Origin: Spirulina subsalsa PCC 9445
Lineage (GTDB): Bacteria; Cyanobacteriota; Cyanobacteriia; Cyanobacteriales; Spirulinaceae
Direction of reading: 5' to 3'
Assembly: GCF_000314005.1 (NCBI RefSeq)
Contig: NZ_JH980292.1
Span: 1,753,725-1,817,724, forward strand
DNA: 64,000 nt
Shown here: positions 63,954 through 64,000 of the stretch, piece by piece
Position numbering within the stretch: the stretch's first letter is position 1
Layout of the letters: each line of letters starts with the position of its first letter
The notes under the pieces: generated by a model
The model's input: the letters and a program-made list of their open reading frames with translations, nothing else
Database searches by the model: none
What the model was told of the DNA's origin: nothing
Position numbers and translations under genes: made by a program

Positions 63954-64000
63954 GAGATTGCCTCTCCCCTGCCCCCCTGCTCCCCTGCTCCCCTGCTCCC

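Overview
The window is cyanobacterial chromosomal DNA. It carries psbA (photosystem II D1), chlI (Mg-chelatase), the carboxysome shell pair ccmK3/ccmK4, futA, the clpR-clpP3 pair, a PedR-like regulator and cyanobacterial families such as Sll0314-type TPR proteins. The HIP1 octamer GCGATCGC recurs throughout. No rRNA, tRNA or CRISPR array was found. Species cannot be fixed from sequence alone; a cyanobacterium with many small repeats and two-component systems is a fair reading.

Layout: 1-7 kb holds a glycosyltransferase-TPR fragment cut by the left edge, msrP, an ABC-F ATPase, a GT4 glycosyltransferase and a seven-bladed WD40 protein. 7-18.6 kb holds a small Cys-rich peptide, a CHASE2-GGDEF-EAL c-di-GMP enzyme, an MscS channel coupled to an ATPase-like protein, pyruvate dehydrogenase E2, Ap4A phosphorylase, an ECF-like ATPase, a TPR lipoprotein-like protein and a CPBP protease. 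18.6-28.6 kb is AT-rich and signalling-heavy: a membrane protein, a hybrid histidine kinase split by an IS4-family element, a response regulator-kinase, a PAS hybrid kinase and a coiled-coil protein. 28.8-30.4 kb is a tnpB-only IS605-type element. 30.5-36.4 kb has chlI, a YdcF protein, a defence/toxin-like patch (QueC-like fragment, XRE-ImmA protein, PIN-like gene with a frameshift) and cofG. 36.4-44.8 kb has psbA with promoter and terminator, a three-gene SsuA/ThiY-type ABC operon, htpG, a sugar ABC permease and ccmK3-ccmK4. 44.9-64 kb is mostly housekeeping: futA, dprA, an MBOAT acyltransferase, mtnD, rnc, a Gfo/Idh dehydrogenase, yajQ, MAPEG, a DprA-like protein, an adenosine-deaminase-like enzyme, purA, rplY, clpR-clpP3, two DUF1400-like exported proteins, a PedR-like regulator and a PfkB sugar kinase.

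The mobile content is the most informative part. (1) An intact TnpB element at 28835-30448 has two short internally deleted relatives, at 40544-40823 and 58901-59137, that keep both ends and the tnpB 3' end (the expected guide-RNA scaffold). All three sit directly after TTAAC, and in both short copies that TTAAC contains the stop codon of the preceding gene. (2) A 1178-bp IS4-family element with exact inverted repeats and a 9-bp target duplication splits a hybrid kinase in frame. (3) A 165-bp MITE with a 9-bp target duplication abuts the stop codon of the PedR-like gene. (4) A second MITE family has ends resembling AGGGCTTGCTGAATAA. (5) Heptanucleotide arrays of GGGAGTC/GGGAATC fill several intergenic gaps and fit the G-quadruplex pattern.

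The best candidate for something undescribed is the 33.0-35.4 kb patch, plus the Cys-rich peptide at 7322 and the MscS/ATPase-like pair at 10.4-12.5 kb. None of these can be called a proven new system from sequence alone.
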